Shown piece by piece: positions 33,936 to 43,770 of a stretch of 64,000 nucleotides of DNA (position 1 is its first letter; every line of letters starts with the position of its first letter). This DNA comes from Gordonia alkanivorans NBRC 16433 (GTDB lineage Bacteria > Actinomycetota > Actinomycetes > Mycobacteriales > Mycobacteriaceae). Where the stretch lies: contig NZ_BACI01000046.1 of the NCBI RefSeq assembly GCF_000225505.1, positions 1 through 64,000 of the forward strand, given 5' to 3'. Under the pieces are notes generated by a model. The model was not told the DNA's origin. It was given only the letters and a program-made list of their open reading frames with translations, and did not search any database. Made by a program: the position numbers and the translations under genes.

Positions 33936-35036
33936 GTGAACCCCCAGGCTGCGAATTCATCCGACGGTCCCGCCGGACGCCGGGCCGGTGACCCCGGTCT
34001 CCGCCGGCCGTCCCGCTCCTCCAAGACCCGCGTCCCCACCGCGCGGTCAGCACGACGCCAGGCGCAGGCCCATGGCCCCGCACCGTCCAAGCCACGTGAA
34101 CCCGAACGTCGCCGGCTCAGCAAGCAGGCGCAGGCGGGACGCATCATCATCCCGTCGTCGCTCACGATCCTCGCGATCTGCGCGGGACTGACGGCGATGC
34201 GCGCGGCCACCACCGGCGACATCGACGTCGCCATGGGTCTCCTCGTCGCCGCCGCGTTCCTCGACGGCATCGACGGACGGGTGGCCCGGCTGATGGGCGC
34301 GACGAGCCGTATCGGCGCCGAGATCGACTCCCTGGCCGACGCGATCAACTTCGGCGTGGTGCCGGCGATGATCGTCTACTTCTTCCTGCTCGACGGCCAG
34401 GATCTCGGCTGGGCGCTGGCGCTGATCTACTGCTGCGCGATCGTGTTGCGCCTCGCCCGGTTCAACACCCTGCTCGACGACGACGAGGCACCCGGGTACA
34501 CGAGGGACTTCTTCGTCGGCGTCCCGGCACCGGCGGCCGCCATCTGCGCGCTGCTGCCGATCGGTCTGGCCCAGCAGTTCGGCGAGGGCTGGTGGACATC
34601 GGTGCCCGCCGTGGGCGGATGGCTGGTCCTGGTCGCGTTCCTGGCCGTCAGCCGCGTTCCCACGGCGTCCCTGAAGACCGCGTCGATCCCGCCGCGCGCG
34701 GTCGCCGGTCTGCTCGTCCTCGTCGCGGTCGGTGCCGCTCTCCTGCTGACCTACCCCTACCTGCTGATGATGATCGGCATCGCCGCCTACGCGATCCACA
34801 TCCCGTTCGCGTGGCGTTCGCGTCGGTGGGTCGCCTCGCGGCCGGAGCACTGGGACGACAAGCCCGCCGAGCGCCGTGCGCAGCGGAAGGCGTCGAAGAC
34901 CGCGCCGGGTGGCCGTCGACGACGCCCCGTCCTGAAGTCGCAGCGCAGGCTGGGCCTCAACCGTCCCACCGGTGCGCCGGTCGCCGTGCAGAGCTCCGAA
35001 CCGGTTGCCGATCAGAACGGAAGCGAGACCGAATGA
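33936..35036 (+). CDS. pssA: CDP-diacylglycerol-serine O-phosphatidyltransferase
   Basis: 366 aa. It makes phosphatidylserine from CDP-diacylglycerol and serine, the step before Psd. The CDP-alcohol phosphotransferase motif is DGIDGRVARLMG followed by IGAEIDSLAD (residues ~109-133), and about eight helices span ~70-290. The first ~65 residues and the last ~70 are basic, hydrophilic extensions. GTG start; the stop overlaps the AAA ATPase start (ATGA). Confidence 0.92.
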   Translation: MNPQAANSSDGPAGRRAGDPGLRRPSRSSKTRVPTARSARRQAQAHGPAPSKPREPERRRLSKQAQAGRIIIPSSLTILAICAGLTAMRAATTGDIDVAMGLLVAAAFLDGIDGRVARLMGATSRIGAEIDSLADAINFGVVPAMIVYFFLLDGQDLGWALALIYCCAIVLRLARFNTLLDDDEAPGYTRDFFVGVPAPAAAICALLPIGLAQQFGEGWWTSVPAVGGWLVLVAFLAVSRVPTASLKTASIPPRAVAGLLVLVAVGAALLLTYPYLLMMIGIAAYAIHIPFAWRSRRWVASRPEHWDDKPAERRAQRKASKTAPGGRRRRPVLKSQRRLGLNRPTGAPVAVQSSEPVADQNGSETE

Positions 35037-37303
35037 GCTCACGGGTGTCCCTGACCCTGACCGCCCGACTCAACACCTCCGCGGCCGAGGCACGCCGCGG
35101 CATCATCCGGGTGCACCCCGAGGTGCTGACCGCGTTGTCGCTGCGGGAGTGGGATGCCGTGTCGATCACCGGCGCCCGCGTGACCGCCGCGGTGGTCGCG
35201 GCGACCGATGCGTCGGCGCCGACCGGGACCGTCCTGCTCGACGAGATCCTCTTCTCCAACGCCGGGGTCAAGGAGAACGCCCCGGTCGTGCTGGCCCCGG
35301 TGGTCGTGCACGGCGCGAGCCGGGTCGTCGTGAACGGCTCGGTGCTGGCCACCCAGTCGATCACCGAGTCCACGCTCCGGCGCGCGCTGCTCGGCAAGGT
35401 GCTCTCGGTCGGTGACGCGGTGTCGCTGCTGCCCCGCGACCTCGGGCCCGAACTCGCCGCGACCGAGGCGACGCGCGCCCTGGCCCGGTCCGTCGGCATC
35501 ACCTGGACCACCGAACTGCTCACCGTCACGGGTACCGATCCGGGCTCCCCCGTCAGCGTGCAGACCAACACCGCGGTGCTGTGGTCGACGACCGCAGGCG
35601 AGGTGCCCCCGCTCGGCGACCGCGCCGGTCTCGGTTCGCCGCGGATTCCGGGTGCGCTCGGCATCGTGCCCGACACCCCGGTCAACGCACCGCCGACGAT
35701 CCCGGCTCCCGTCGGCAGCGTCCCGGTCGAGGAGCCCGACGTCCCGGTCCGGCCGGTGTCCGAGCTGGTCGGCGTCGACTCGCAGATCACCAAGCTCACC
35801 GAATGGCTGGCGATCACGCTCGACGAGCCCGACGTCCTGCGCACCCTGGGCGCCGCGCCTCGTCTCGGCGTCCTGGTGACCGGGCCGGCCGGTGGCGGCA
35901 AGGCGACGCTGGTCCGATCGGTCTGCGCGAAGCGCACCCTCGTCACCGTCGACGGCCCGACGACCGGCGCCACCGAACCCAACACCCGCCTGCGCACGGT
36001 CACCGACGCGGTGGCCCGCGCCCGCGCCACCGGCGGGGTCCTGCTCATCACCGACATCGACGCCCTCCTGCCATCCGAGCCGGAGCCGGTCGCCACCCTT
36101 GTCCTCGACGAGCTGCGCTCGGGCATCTCCGATGGCCGTATCGCGCTCGTCGCGACCACCGCCGAACCCGTTCGCCTCGACTCGCGCCTACGCGACCCGT
36201 CGCTGTGCGACCGCGAACTGATCATCGGACTGCCCGACGCCGCCACCCGCGGACGGCTGTTGGCGGCGATCCTGTCGACGGTTCCCACCGAGGGCGACCT
36301 CGACCTCGAGTCGGTGGCCGCACGCACCCCGGGTTTCGTCGCCGGCGACCTCGCCGCGCTCACCCGCGAGGCCGCGCTGCGCGCCGCGACCCGCGCCAGC
36401 AGCAGCAAATCCGAACCCGCACTCCGCACCGAGGATCTCGTGGGCGCGCTCGACGTGATCCGGCCGGTGTCCCGGTCGGATTCCCCCGAGGTGGCACTCG
36501 GTTCGATCACGCTCGCCGATGTCGGCGACATGGTCGAGACCAAACAGGCGCTGACCGAGGCGGTCCTGTGGCCGCTGCAGCATCCCGACACCTTCGCCCG
36601 GCTCGGCGTCGACCCGCCCCGCGGTGTGCTGCTCTTCGGCCCGCCAGGATGCGGCAAGACCTTCGTCGTCCGCGCGCTCGCCGCATCCGGCCAGTTGTCG
36701 GTGCACACCGTCAAAGGTGCTGAGCTGATGGACAAATGGGTCGGCTCGTCGGAGAAGGCGGTCCGTGACCTGTTCGCCCGCGCCCGCGAGTCGGCGCCGT
36801 CGCTGATCTTCCTCGACGAGGTCGACGCGCTCGCACCTCGTCGAGGGCAATCCACCGATTCCGGGGTCGCCGACCGTGTGGTCGCGTCGCTTCTCACCGA
36901 ACTCGACGGCGTCGAACCGCTGCAGGACGTGGTCGTACTCGGCGCGACCAACCGCCCCGACCTCATCGACCCGGCGCTGCTGCGACCCGGCCGCCTAGAA
37001 CGCCTGGTCTTCGTGCCGCCGCCGGATGCCGCAGCCCGCGGGGACATCTTGCGCACCAGCGGCCGCGACGTCCCGCTCGACGACATCGACCTCGACGAAC
37101 TCGCCGCCGACCTCGAGGGCTACTCCGCCGCCGACTGCTCGGCGCTGCTCCGCGAGGCCGCACTGTCGGCGATGCGACGCGACATCAACGCCGCGGTGGT
37201 CACCGCCGACGACGTGACCGAGGCCAGGAGCCGGGTCCGTCCGTCGCTCGACCCCGACCAGGTGGAGAACCTGCGGGCGTATGCCGAGCGCCGGTTGGAG
37301 TGA
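35033..37303 (+). CDS. Cdc48/VCP-like double AAA ATPase
   Basis: 756 aa. N-terminal domain of the Cdc48-like double-psi barrel kind (~1-235), then AAA domain 1 (~240-480) and AAA domain 2 (~490-740). D2 has an intact Walker A GPPGCGKTF, Walker B LIFLDEVDAL, and arginine finger region RPGRLERLVFVPPP. D1 has GPAGGGKATL (Thr replaced by Ala after the Lys) and a Walker B LLITDID that lacks the catalytic Glu, so it may bind but not hydrolyse ATP. Corresponds in position to Rv0435c; it follows pssA with an ATGA overlap. Confidence 0.88.
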   Translation: MSSRVSLTLTARLNTSAAEARRGIIRVHPEVLTALSLREWDAVSITGARVTAAVVAATDASAPTGTVLLDEILFSNAGVKENAPVVLAPVVVHGASRVVVNGSVLATQSITESTLRRALLGKVLSVGDAVSLLPRDLGPELAATEATRALARSVGITWTTELLTVTGTDPGSPVSVQTNTAVLWSTTAGEVPPLGDRAGLGSPRIPGALGIVPDTPVNAPPTIPAPVGSVPVEEPDVPVRPVSELVGVDSQITKLTEWLAITLDEPDVLRTLGAAPRLGVLVTGPAGGGKATLVRSVCAKRTLVTVDGPTTGATEPNTRLRTVTDAVARARATGGVLLITDIDALLPSEPEPVATLVLDELRSGISDGRIALVATTAEPVRLDSRLRDPSLCDRELIIGLPDAATRGRLLAAILSTVPTEGDLDLESVAARTPGFVAGDLAALTREAALRAATRASSSKSEPALRTEDLVGALDVIRPVSRSDSPEVALGSITLADVGDMVETKQALTEAVLWPLQHPDTFARLGVDPPRGVLLFGPPGCGKTFVVRALAASGQLSVHTVKGAELMDKWVGSSEKAVRDLFARARESAPSLIFLDEVDALAPRRGQSTDSGVADRVVASLLTELDGVEPLQDVVVLGATNRPDLIDPALLRPGRLERLVFVPPPDAAARGDILRTSGRDVPLDDIDLDELAADLEGYSAADCSALLREAALSAMRRDINAAVVTADDVTEARSRVRPSLDPDQVENLRAYAERRLE

Positions 37304-37362
37304 GGGTTCGCACGGCCGTTCTCGTCCTGTCCGCGAAGGCGAGACAACCAAAGGGGTGACTG

Positions 37363-38010
37363 ATGCCACGGCCGTCCAAACCGTTGATCAACCGTGACGC
37401 GGCAGTGCAGGCATCGCTCGAGATCATCGACACCGAAGGACTCGATGCGTTCAGCCTTCCGCGACTGGCAGAGCAGCTGGGAGTCCGCGCCCCGTCGCTC
37501 TATCACCACTTCAGGGACAAGCACGAGCTGCTCGCCGAAGTCGCTCTCCGCGTCGCCGGACCGAGTCGGAGACCTCGGGTGAAGCCGGGACCGGACTGGC
37601 CTGACTACCTGATCGGGATCTCCCTGAACTTCCGGCAGTCGGTCCTCCGACATCGGAACGCGGCACCGCTCCTGGTTACGCATCTTCCGCGCGTGCGGTT
37701 CGTCTCCGTTCAGGAGGACTGTGCGTCGTTTCTCTCCGCGTCAGGTGTCCCCACCGAGCTCCAGGTCCGAATCCTGGAAGGCGTGCAGAGCCTCGTCGTC
37801 GGCGCCGTGTTGATGGAGGCGTCGCAGCCTCCGCACAGCCGGTCGTCCGCCGCGGGGCATGTCTCGCCCGACACACAGCCGCACCTGTCCCGAGCGCTGT
37901 CGGCCAACCACCTCACCCCGCGCCGGCTCTTCGAGACGCGGCTGCGGGATTTCCTGTACGGCGCTGTCCGGGACCACGCAGGTGCCGCGGACGAACCTAC
38001 TCGACGTTGA
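37363..38010 (+). CDS. TetR-family regulator (TetR class C-terminal domain)
   Basis: 215 aa. HTH at residues ~10-55 (FSLPRLAEQLGVRAPSLYHHFRD), close to the TetR/TetR_C class that binds tetracycline-like ligands. RBS AAGGGG just upstream of ATG 37363. The gene is convergent with the lipoprotein gene and overlaps it by 14 nt. No divergent transporter is present, so the target is unknown. Confidence 0.85.
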   Translation: MPRPSKPLINRDAAVQASLEIIDTEGLDAFSLPRLAEQLGVRAPSLYHHFRDKHELLAEVALRVAGPSRRPRVKPGPDWPDYLIGISLNFRQSVLRHRNAAPLLVTHLPRVRFVSVQEDCASFLSASGVPTELQVRILEGVQSLVVGAVLMEASQPPHSRSSAAGHVSPDTQPHLSRALSANHLTPRRLFETRLRDFLYGAVRDHAGAADEPTRR

Positions 38011-38425
38011 CCAGGTAGAACACCGACGATCCGCCACCGGCGGCCTGCGGGGAGGCGCCGACCTGAACCCAGTAGGTCGACCCACCCTTGGCCGCGGACA
38101 GCACGGCAACGGACTGTCCGCCTTCGGTGGAACGATGCGACTCGACGTAACCGGCGTCGGTCAGCTTCTTCGTCGCCGCCTCGAGCTGGTTGCCGCCGTT
38201 CGCCGGACCCTGGACGGTGACCTCCCAGCCGTCGGCGCGCGTACCGCTCGCCGACAGCACGTGCCCGTCGATCAGCGGCACCTGCGTGACGGGAAAATCA
38301 GACGGCAGCGGAACCCCATCGGGGCCCGCCTGCTCCTCCTCGCTGCACCCGGCCAGCGCGCCACCGACCACCGCGATCGAAGCCAGTACCACAACGAGAC
38401 GCCAGAGCCAGTCGAACCGGAACAT
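37997..38425 (-). CDS. Putative lipoprotein of unknown function
   Basis: 142 aa. A signal peptide with lipobox LAGC (Cys27) marks an exported lipoprotein. The mature part has no known domain: PSDFPVTQVPLIDGHVLSA, GPANGGNQLEAATKKLTDAG and a terminal YWVQVGASPQ segment, perhaps a small beta-alpha fold. ATG at 38425 gives a proper signal peptide. It diverges from the Mrp operon, with a shared ~70-bp promoter region. Confidence 0.75.
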   Translation of the reverse strand: MFRFDWLWRLVVVLASIAVVGGALAGCSEEEQAGPDGVPLPSDFPVTQVPLIDGHVLSASGTRADGWEVTVQGPANGGNQLEAATKKLTDAGYVESHRSTEGGQSVAVLSAAKGGSTYWVQVGASPQAAGGGSSVFYLVNVE

Positions 38426-38498
38426 ACGGGCAACGGTAAAGTAGTTCCCGCGGGTGTTCGCCCGTGACACCCCGCCGGGAGAAAGACGGAGTGCCCTT

Positions 38499-41474
38499 TT
38501 GATTTCTGTGTTGGCTGCGTTGGCAGTGTGCGCACTGATCGCGCCCGCAGTCATCCACTGGATCGGCACCCGGGGTTTCTACATCCTCGCGCTCGCGCCG
38601 CTCGGCGCCCTGATCTGGGTGATCACCCACTGGCCCGCCCCCGAGGCCGACCGCGCCGTCGTGGAGACGGTGAGCTGGGTTCCGTCGTTGCAGATGGACA
38701 TCGTCACCCGCTTCGACACCCTCACGGCGATCCTGTCGGTCCTGATCCTGGGCGTCGGCGCCCTCGTGCTCTGCTACTGCGCCCACTACTTCGACGACGC
38801 CCGCCCGCGCGTCGCGCTGTTCGGTGGCGAGATGGTGGCCTTCGCGGCGGCCATGTTCGGTCTGGTCATCTCTGACAACATGCTCGTGCTCTACGTGTTC
38901 TGGGAGCTCACGACCGTCCTGTCGTTCATGCTCGTCGGCTTCTACGGCGTCCGTGCGACGGCCCGGCGATCGGCCACCCAGGCTCTCCTGGTCACCACCT
39001 TCGGTGGCCTGGCCATGCTCGTCGGCATCATCATGCTGGGCGAACGCTCCGGGACCTACCTGCTCTCGGAGATCATCGCGGCACCGCCGACCGGCGTCTA
39101 CGTCGACATCGCGATCGTCCTGCTGCTCATCGGCGCGCTCAGCAAGTCGGCCATCGTCCCGTTCCACTTCTGGCTCCCGGGCGCGATGGCCGCCCCCACG
39201 CCGGTCAGCGCCTACCTGCATGCTGCCGCGATGGTGAAAGCCGGCATCTACCTGATCGCGCGTCTGGCCCCGGGCTTCTCGGCCACCGCCAGCTGGCAGA
39301 TCGCCGTCGTCGGCCTCGGTGCGCTGACGATGGTCCTCGGGGGCTGGCGTTCACTCCGTGAACTCGACCTGAAACTCATCCTCGCCTTCGGCACCGTGTC
39401 CCAGCTGGGATTCATGGCCGTCCTCGTCGGCATCGGCGATGCGAACGTGGCCATGGCAGGCCTCGCCATGCTCGTCGCGCACGCCATGTTCAAGGCGTCG
39501 CTGTTCATGGTCGTCGGCATCATCGACCACGCGACCGGTACCCGCGACATCCGCAAGCTCGCACGTCTCGGGCACCGCCTGCCGGTGCTCGCCGTCACCG
39601 CGGCGCTCGCCGGTGCGAGCATGGCCGGCATCCCGTTCACCTTCGGGTTCATCGGCAAGGAGACCGCCTTCGCGTCGGTCTGGGACACCGGGGCCCTCAG
39701 TTCCTGGCAGGCCCACACCGTCGACATCGTCCTGCTGGTCGGATCGATCATCACCTGCGCGTACACGCTGCGCTTCCTGTGGGGCGCGTTCGGACGCAAG
39801 GTCCGCAACACACCCAGCCCGGCCGTGGCGAAGATGCACGCCCCCGCCTGGGCCTTCTACATCTCCCCGGTCGTCCTCGCCGTCGCCGGTGTGGTCGCCG
39901 GCTTCGTCAGCGGGCCGATCGGCGCCCTCTTCGAGCCCTACGCCGAGACCCTGAACAGCTACGGACACGAGCTCGAACACCTCGCGCTGTGGCACGGTTT
40001 CGGACTCCCGGTGATCTTCTCGATCATCGTGATCGTCGGCGGTGTCATCGCCTTCCTCGGCATCCGCAAGATCCGCGACCGTGTCTTCGGTTTCCGGCCG
40101 ATGCTCAACGCCGACCGGATCTACGACGCCGCGCTGCGTTCGGCCGACACCGTCTCACTGCTGCTCACACGCAACACCCAGCGCGGATCGCTGCCCGTCA
40201 CCCAGGGCGTCATCCTCTGCACGGCGATCCTGTTGCCGACGATCGTGCTGTTCCTCGGCGCCCGTGACCAGCTGCAGATCGACTACGACGCCACCGCTCC
40301 CCAGTTCGTCATCGGCGGCATCATGATCGCTGCTTCGATCGCAGCGGTCGTCCTGCGCAATCGTCTCGCCGCGACGCTGCTCGTCGGCGTAACCGGTTAC
40401 GGCTGCGGCATGTTGTTCGCCCTCTACGGCGCCCCCGACCTCGCGCTCACCCAGTTCCTGGTGGAGACGCTGACGCTGGTCATCTTCGTGCTCGTCCTGC
40501 GTAAGCTGCCGGCCGAGCCGGAGAAGCGGCACGCCACCGGCTTCAAGCCCCTGCGCGCGCTGATCGGCCTCGCCTTCGGCGCCATGCTCGTGGTGATCGG
40601 CCTGTACGCGGCCTCCGCACGCTCGACCGAGCCACTGCACGTCGACCTTCCCGAGGCCGCCTACAAGTTCGGTCAGGGCGCGAACGCGGTGAACGTCATC
40701 CTCGTCGACATCCGCGCGTGGGACACACTCGGCGAGGTGTCCGTGCTGATCGCCGCGGCGACGGGTGTCGCCTCGATGGTGTTCCGCAACCGGCGCTTCG
40801 GCGCGGTACCACGCGTCGCCGACGCCGCTCGCCTGCAGGCCGGGATCAGCGACAACGACACCGATGACGACGACGATCCGATCCCACCGGACCGCACGAC
40901 CTGGCTGCTCGGGTCTGGTCTGCGCGACCCCCGGCATCGATCGATGGTCCTCGAGGCCACCACCCGACTGCTGTTCCCGACGATGGTCGTGCTGTCGGTC
41001 TACTTCTTCTACGCCGGACACAACTCGCCGGGCGGCGGATTCGCCGGTGGCCTCACCATGGGTCTCGCGCTGGTCCTGCGGTACCTGGCGGGTGGCCGCT
41101 ACGAGCTCGGGGAGGCCCTGCCGATCGAACCGGGCCGCATCCTGGGCGCAGGTCTGGCGATCTCCGCCGCCACCGCGATCACGTCGTTGTTCCTCGGGGC
41201 GCCCGCGCTCTCGTCCGCCGTCTTCGAGATCACCGTCCCGGTCCTCGGCGACATCAAGCTGGTCACCGCGCTGTTCTTCGACCTCGGGATCTACCTCATC
41301 GTGATCGGACTGGTACTCGACGTGCTGCGCAGCCTCGGGGCCCGCCTCGACGTCGAGACGACGATGGCGCGCACTCCCGTCCGCACCCAGACCGATCCGG
41401 CGGCGATCCCGGCCGAATCCGACGAGCCGACGGCCGAGAACGTCCCCGCGGGAGAGGGACAGGTGGTCCGATGA
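38499..41474 (+). CDS. mrpA: Mrp antiporter subunit A-B fusion (MrpA/MnhA + MrpB)
   Basis: 991 aa, the proton-conducting core of the Mrp cation/H+ antiporter, similar to NuoL. Residues ~1-650 include DNMLVLYVFWELTTVLSFML, HFWLPGAMAAPTPVSAYLHAA and TVSQLGFMAVLVGIG; the C-terminal ~200 residues are an MrpB domain (NSPGGGFAGGLTMGLAL). The TTG at 38499 is chosen: GGAG lies 7 nt upstream; GTG at 38454 is the alternative. All following genes overlap by 4 nt, so the operon is translated as one unit. Confidence 0.93.
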   Translation: MISVLAALAVCALIAPAVIHWIGTRGFYILALAPLGALIWVITHWPAPEADRAVVETVSWVPSLQMDIVTRFDTLTAILSVLILGVGALVLCYCAHYFDDARPRVALFGGEMVAFAAAMFGLVISDNMLVLYVFWELTTVLSFMLVGFYGVRATARRSATQALLVTTFGGLAMLVGIIMLGERSGTYLLSEIIAAPPTGVYVDIAIVLLLIGALSKSAIVPFHFWLPGAMAAPTPVSAYLHAAAMVKAGIYLIARLAPGFSATASWQIAVVGLGALTMVLGGWRSLRELDLKLILAFGTVSQLGFMAVLVGIGDANVAMAGLAMLVAHAMFKASLFMVVGIIDHATGTRDIRKLARLGHRLPVLAVTAALAGASMAGIPFTFGFIGKETAFASVWDTGALSSWQAHTVDIVLLVGSIITCAYTLRFLWGAFGRKVRNTPSPAVAKMHAPAWAFYISPVVLAVAGVVAGFVSGPIGALFEPYAETLNSYGHELEHLALWHGFGLPVIFSIIVIVGGVIAFLGIRKIRDRVFGFRPMLNADRIYDAALRSADTVSLLLTRNTQRGSLPVTQGVILCTAILLPTIVLFLGARDQLQIDYDATAPQFVIGGIMIAASIAAVVLRNRLAATLLVGVTGYGCGMLFALYGAPDLALTQFLVETLTLVIFVLVLRKLPAEPEKRHATGFKPLRALIGLAFGAMLVVIGLYAASARSTEPLHVDLPEAAYKFGQGANAVNVILVDIRAWDTLGEVSVLIAAATGVASMVFRNRRFGAVPRVADAARLQAGISDNDTDDDDDPIPPDRTTWLLGSGLRDPRHRSMVLEATTRLLFPTMVVLSVYFFYAGHNSPGGGFAGGLTMGLALVLRYLAGGRYELGEALPIEPGRILGAGLAISAATAITSLFLGAPALSSAVFEITVPVLGDIKLVTALFFDLGIYLIVIGLVLDVLRSLGARLDVETTMARTPVRTQTDPAAIPAESDEPTAENVPAGEGQVVR

Positions 41475-42160
41475 GCACCAATCTCCCACTCCTCCTCGTC
41501 GTCGGGGTCATGGCCGCGTGCGGCGTGTACCTGCTGATGGAACGCAGCCTGGTCCGGATGTTGTTCGGCCTGCTCCTCGCCGGCAACTCGCTCAACCTGA
41601 TGATCATCGTGGTGTCCGGCGGGATGGGTAATCCGCCGATCCTGGGCCGGTCGTCGGAGAACCGAGCCACGGATGCCGACCCGCTCGCCCAGGGAATGAT
41701 CCTGACCGCGATCGTCATCACCATGGGCGTCGCGGCGTTCGTGCTCGCGCTCGTCTACCGGCTGTTCGTGATCAACCGCGACGACGACGATCTCGAGGAC
41801 GACGTCGAGGACGTCAAGATCAAGACGGGCACACTCGACACGGCCCCCGATCGCGACCGCAGCGACGACCCGGTCACGCTGTCCGATACCGCCAGCGGCG
41901 ACTACTTCGACGACTCGGGTAACCCCCTCTCCCCCGAGGAGGTCGCCGAACGTCACGCGGCGCTGCACGAGACCGACATCATGCCGACCGACTCCGACGT
42001 CATCGACGAGATCGGGTCCGACAGTTCCGAGGACGACCCGGACCTCGTGGGAGACAAGATCCCCGAGGACGACTCCGACCACCCGAAGGTCATCGGGAGC
42101 TCCGGGGAGAAGGTCGCCACCGACGACGCCGAACACGATTCCGAAGGGGGTGACCGATGA
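41471..42160 (+). CDS. mrpC: Mrp antiporter subunit C with long acidic C-terminal tail
   Basis: 229 aa. The first ~105 residues are a normal MrpC (NuoK-like, three helices: LLMERSLVRMLFGLLLAGNSLN, GMILTAIVITMGVAAFVLAL). The remaining ~120 residues form a very acidic cytoplasmic tail (DDDDLEDDVEDVK, many Asp/Glu/Ser) not present in typical ~113-aa MrpC. Overlaps mrpA and mrpD by 4 nt each. Confidence 0.9.
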   Translation: MSTNLPLLLVVGVMAACGVYLLMERSLVRMLFGLLLAGNSLNLMIIVVSGGMGNPPILGRSSENRATDADPLAQGMILTAIVITMGVAAFVLALVYRLFVINRDDDDLEDDVEDVKIKTGTLDTAPDRDRSDDPVTLSDTASGDYFDDSGNPLSPEEVAERHAALHETDIMPTDSDVIDEIGSDSSEDDPDLVGDKIPEDDSDHPKVIGSSGEKVATDDAEHDSEGGDR

Positions 42161-43770
42161 CTCCGCAGCCGTCCTGGATTCCCGTCCTGATCACGCTGCC
42201 GACGCTGGTCCCCCTCGGCGCCGCCGCGCTGTCGCTGCTACTCGGCCGCAGCCCGCGGTTCCAGCGCGTGGTCGCCATCGCGGCGATCTCGGTGGCGTTC
42301 ATCGCGTCGTGTCTGCTGCTCTACCTGACCGACCGGCACGGTACCTTCGCGGTCGCGATCGGCGGCTGGGGTGACAAGGGCTTCCCCAACGGCCCACTCG
42401 GGATCACGCTGGTCGTCGACCAGCTCGCGGCGCTGATGCTGGTCGTCTCGACGATCGTGCTGCTGTGCGTCGTCGTGTACGCGATCGGTCAGGGTATCCG
42501 TGACGGCACGGCCCAGCAGCCGACGTCGATCTTCCTGCCGACCTACCTGATCCTGACCGCGGGTGTCTGCAACGCCTTCCTGGCCGGCGACCTGTTCAAC
42601 CTCTACGTCTCCTTCGAGGTGCTGCTCACCGCGAGCTTCGTGCTGCTCACGCTCGGCGCCAGCGAGGAACGCGTCCGCGCCGGCGCGTCGTACGTGATGG
42701 TGTCGATGTTGTCGTCGCTGATCTTCCTGGCCGGCATCGCCTTCGCCTACGCCACCACGGGGACGCTCAACCTCGCGGAGATGGCGGTCCGCCTCGACGA
42801 CGTGCCCGACGGCACCCGCAACGCCCTCTATGCGGTACTGCTCGTGGCGTTCGGCATCAAGGCCGCGGTCTTCCCCCTGTCGACGTGGCTGCCCGACTCC
42901 TACCCGACCGCGCCCGCCCCGGTCACCGCGGTGTTCGCGGGCCTCCTCACCAAGGTCGGTGTGTACGCGATCGTCCGCGCCCACACCCTGTTGTTCCCCG
43001 GCGGGTCGATGGACACGGTGCTCATGGTCGCGGGTCTGCTGACGATGATCGTGGGCATCTTCGGTGCGATCGCCCAGTCCGACATCAAACGTCTGCTGTC
43101 GTTCACCCTCGTCAGCCACATCGGCTACATGGTCTTCGGCGTCGCGCTGTCGTCGGAACTCGGGATGTCGGCGGCAATCTACTACGTCGCCCACCACATC
43201 CTCGTCCAGACCACGTTGTTCCTGGTGGTGGGCCTGATCGAGCGTCAGGCGGGATCGGCCTCACTGCGTCGGCTCGGCGGCCTGATCGCCAGCCCCGTCC
43301 TCGCCGTCCTCTTCCTCGTCCCGGCCCTCAACCTGGGGGGTATCCCGCCGTTCTCCGGGTTCATCGGCAAGGTCGCACTCCTCGAGGCCGGCGTCCAGAA
43401 CGGATCGGTGCTGGCCTGGATTCTGGTGGCCGGCTCGGTCGTCACCAGCCTCCTCACGCTGTACGTGGTGGCCCGAATCTGGACCAAGGGCTTCTGGCGG
43501 CCCCGCGCCGACGCCCCCGAGGGCGAACTCGCCGACCAAGGACCGTCCGCACTCATCGACGAACGCGACGACGGCGCCTTCTCCGAACGTGAGGACGTCG
43601 GCCGCATGCCGGCGATGATGGTCCTCCCCACGTTCGCGATGGTCGTCGCCGGTCTGGTGCTCACACTGTGGGCCGGCCCGATCTTCGACTTCACCGACAG
43701 CGCCGCAACCGACGTCGTCCACCGCGGCGTGTACGTCGAGGCCGTACTGGGCGGAGGTGAATCACGATGA
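42157..43770 (+). CDS. mrpD: Mrp antiporter subunit D
   Basis: 537-aa NuoM/NuoN-like antiporter subunit with ~14 membrane helices: LYVSFEVLLTASFVLLTLG (Glu in helix 5 position), GIKAAVFPLSTWLPDSYPTAP (conserved Lys) and SDIKRLLSFTLVSHIGYMVFG. With MrpA it carries cation/proton exchange. A loop near residue 450 (RPRADAPEGELADQGP) is longer and more acidic than usual. Confidence 0.94.
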   Translation: MTPQPSWIPVLITLPTLVPLGAAALSLLLGRSPRFQRVVAIAAISVAFIASCLLLYLTDRHGTFAVAIGGWGDKGFPNGPLGITLVVDQLAALMLVVSTIVLLCVVVYAIGQGIRDGTAQQPTSIFLPTYLILTAGVCNAFLAGDLFNLYVSFEVLLTASFVLLTLGASEERVRAGASYVMVSMLSSLIFLAGIAFAYATTGTLNLAEMAVRLDDVPDGTRNALYAVLLVAFGIKAAVFPLSTWLPDSYPTAPAPVTAVFAGLLTKVGVYAIVRAHTLLFPGGSMDTVLMVAGLLTMIVGIFGAIAQSDIKRLLSFTLVSHIGYMVFGVALSSELGMSAAIYYVAHHILVQTTLFLVVGLIERQAGSASLRRLGGLIASPVLAVLFLVPALNLGGIPPFSGFIGKVALLEAGVQNGSVLAWILVAGSVVTSLLTLYVVARIWTKGFWRPRADAPEGELADQGPSALIDERDDGAFSEREDVGRMPAMMVLPTFAMVVAGLVLTLWAGPIFDFTDSAATDVVHRGVYVEAVLGGGESR

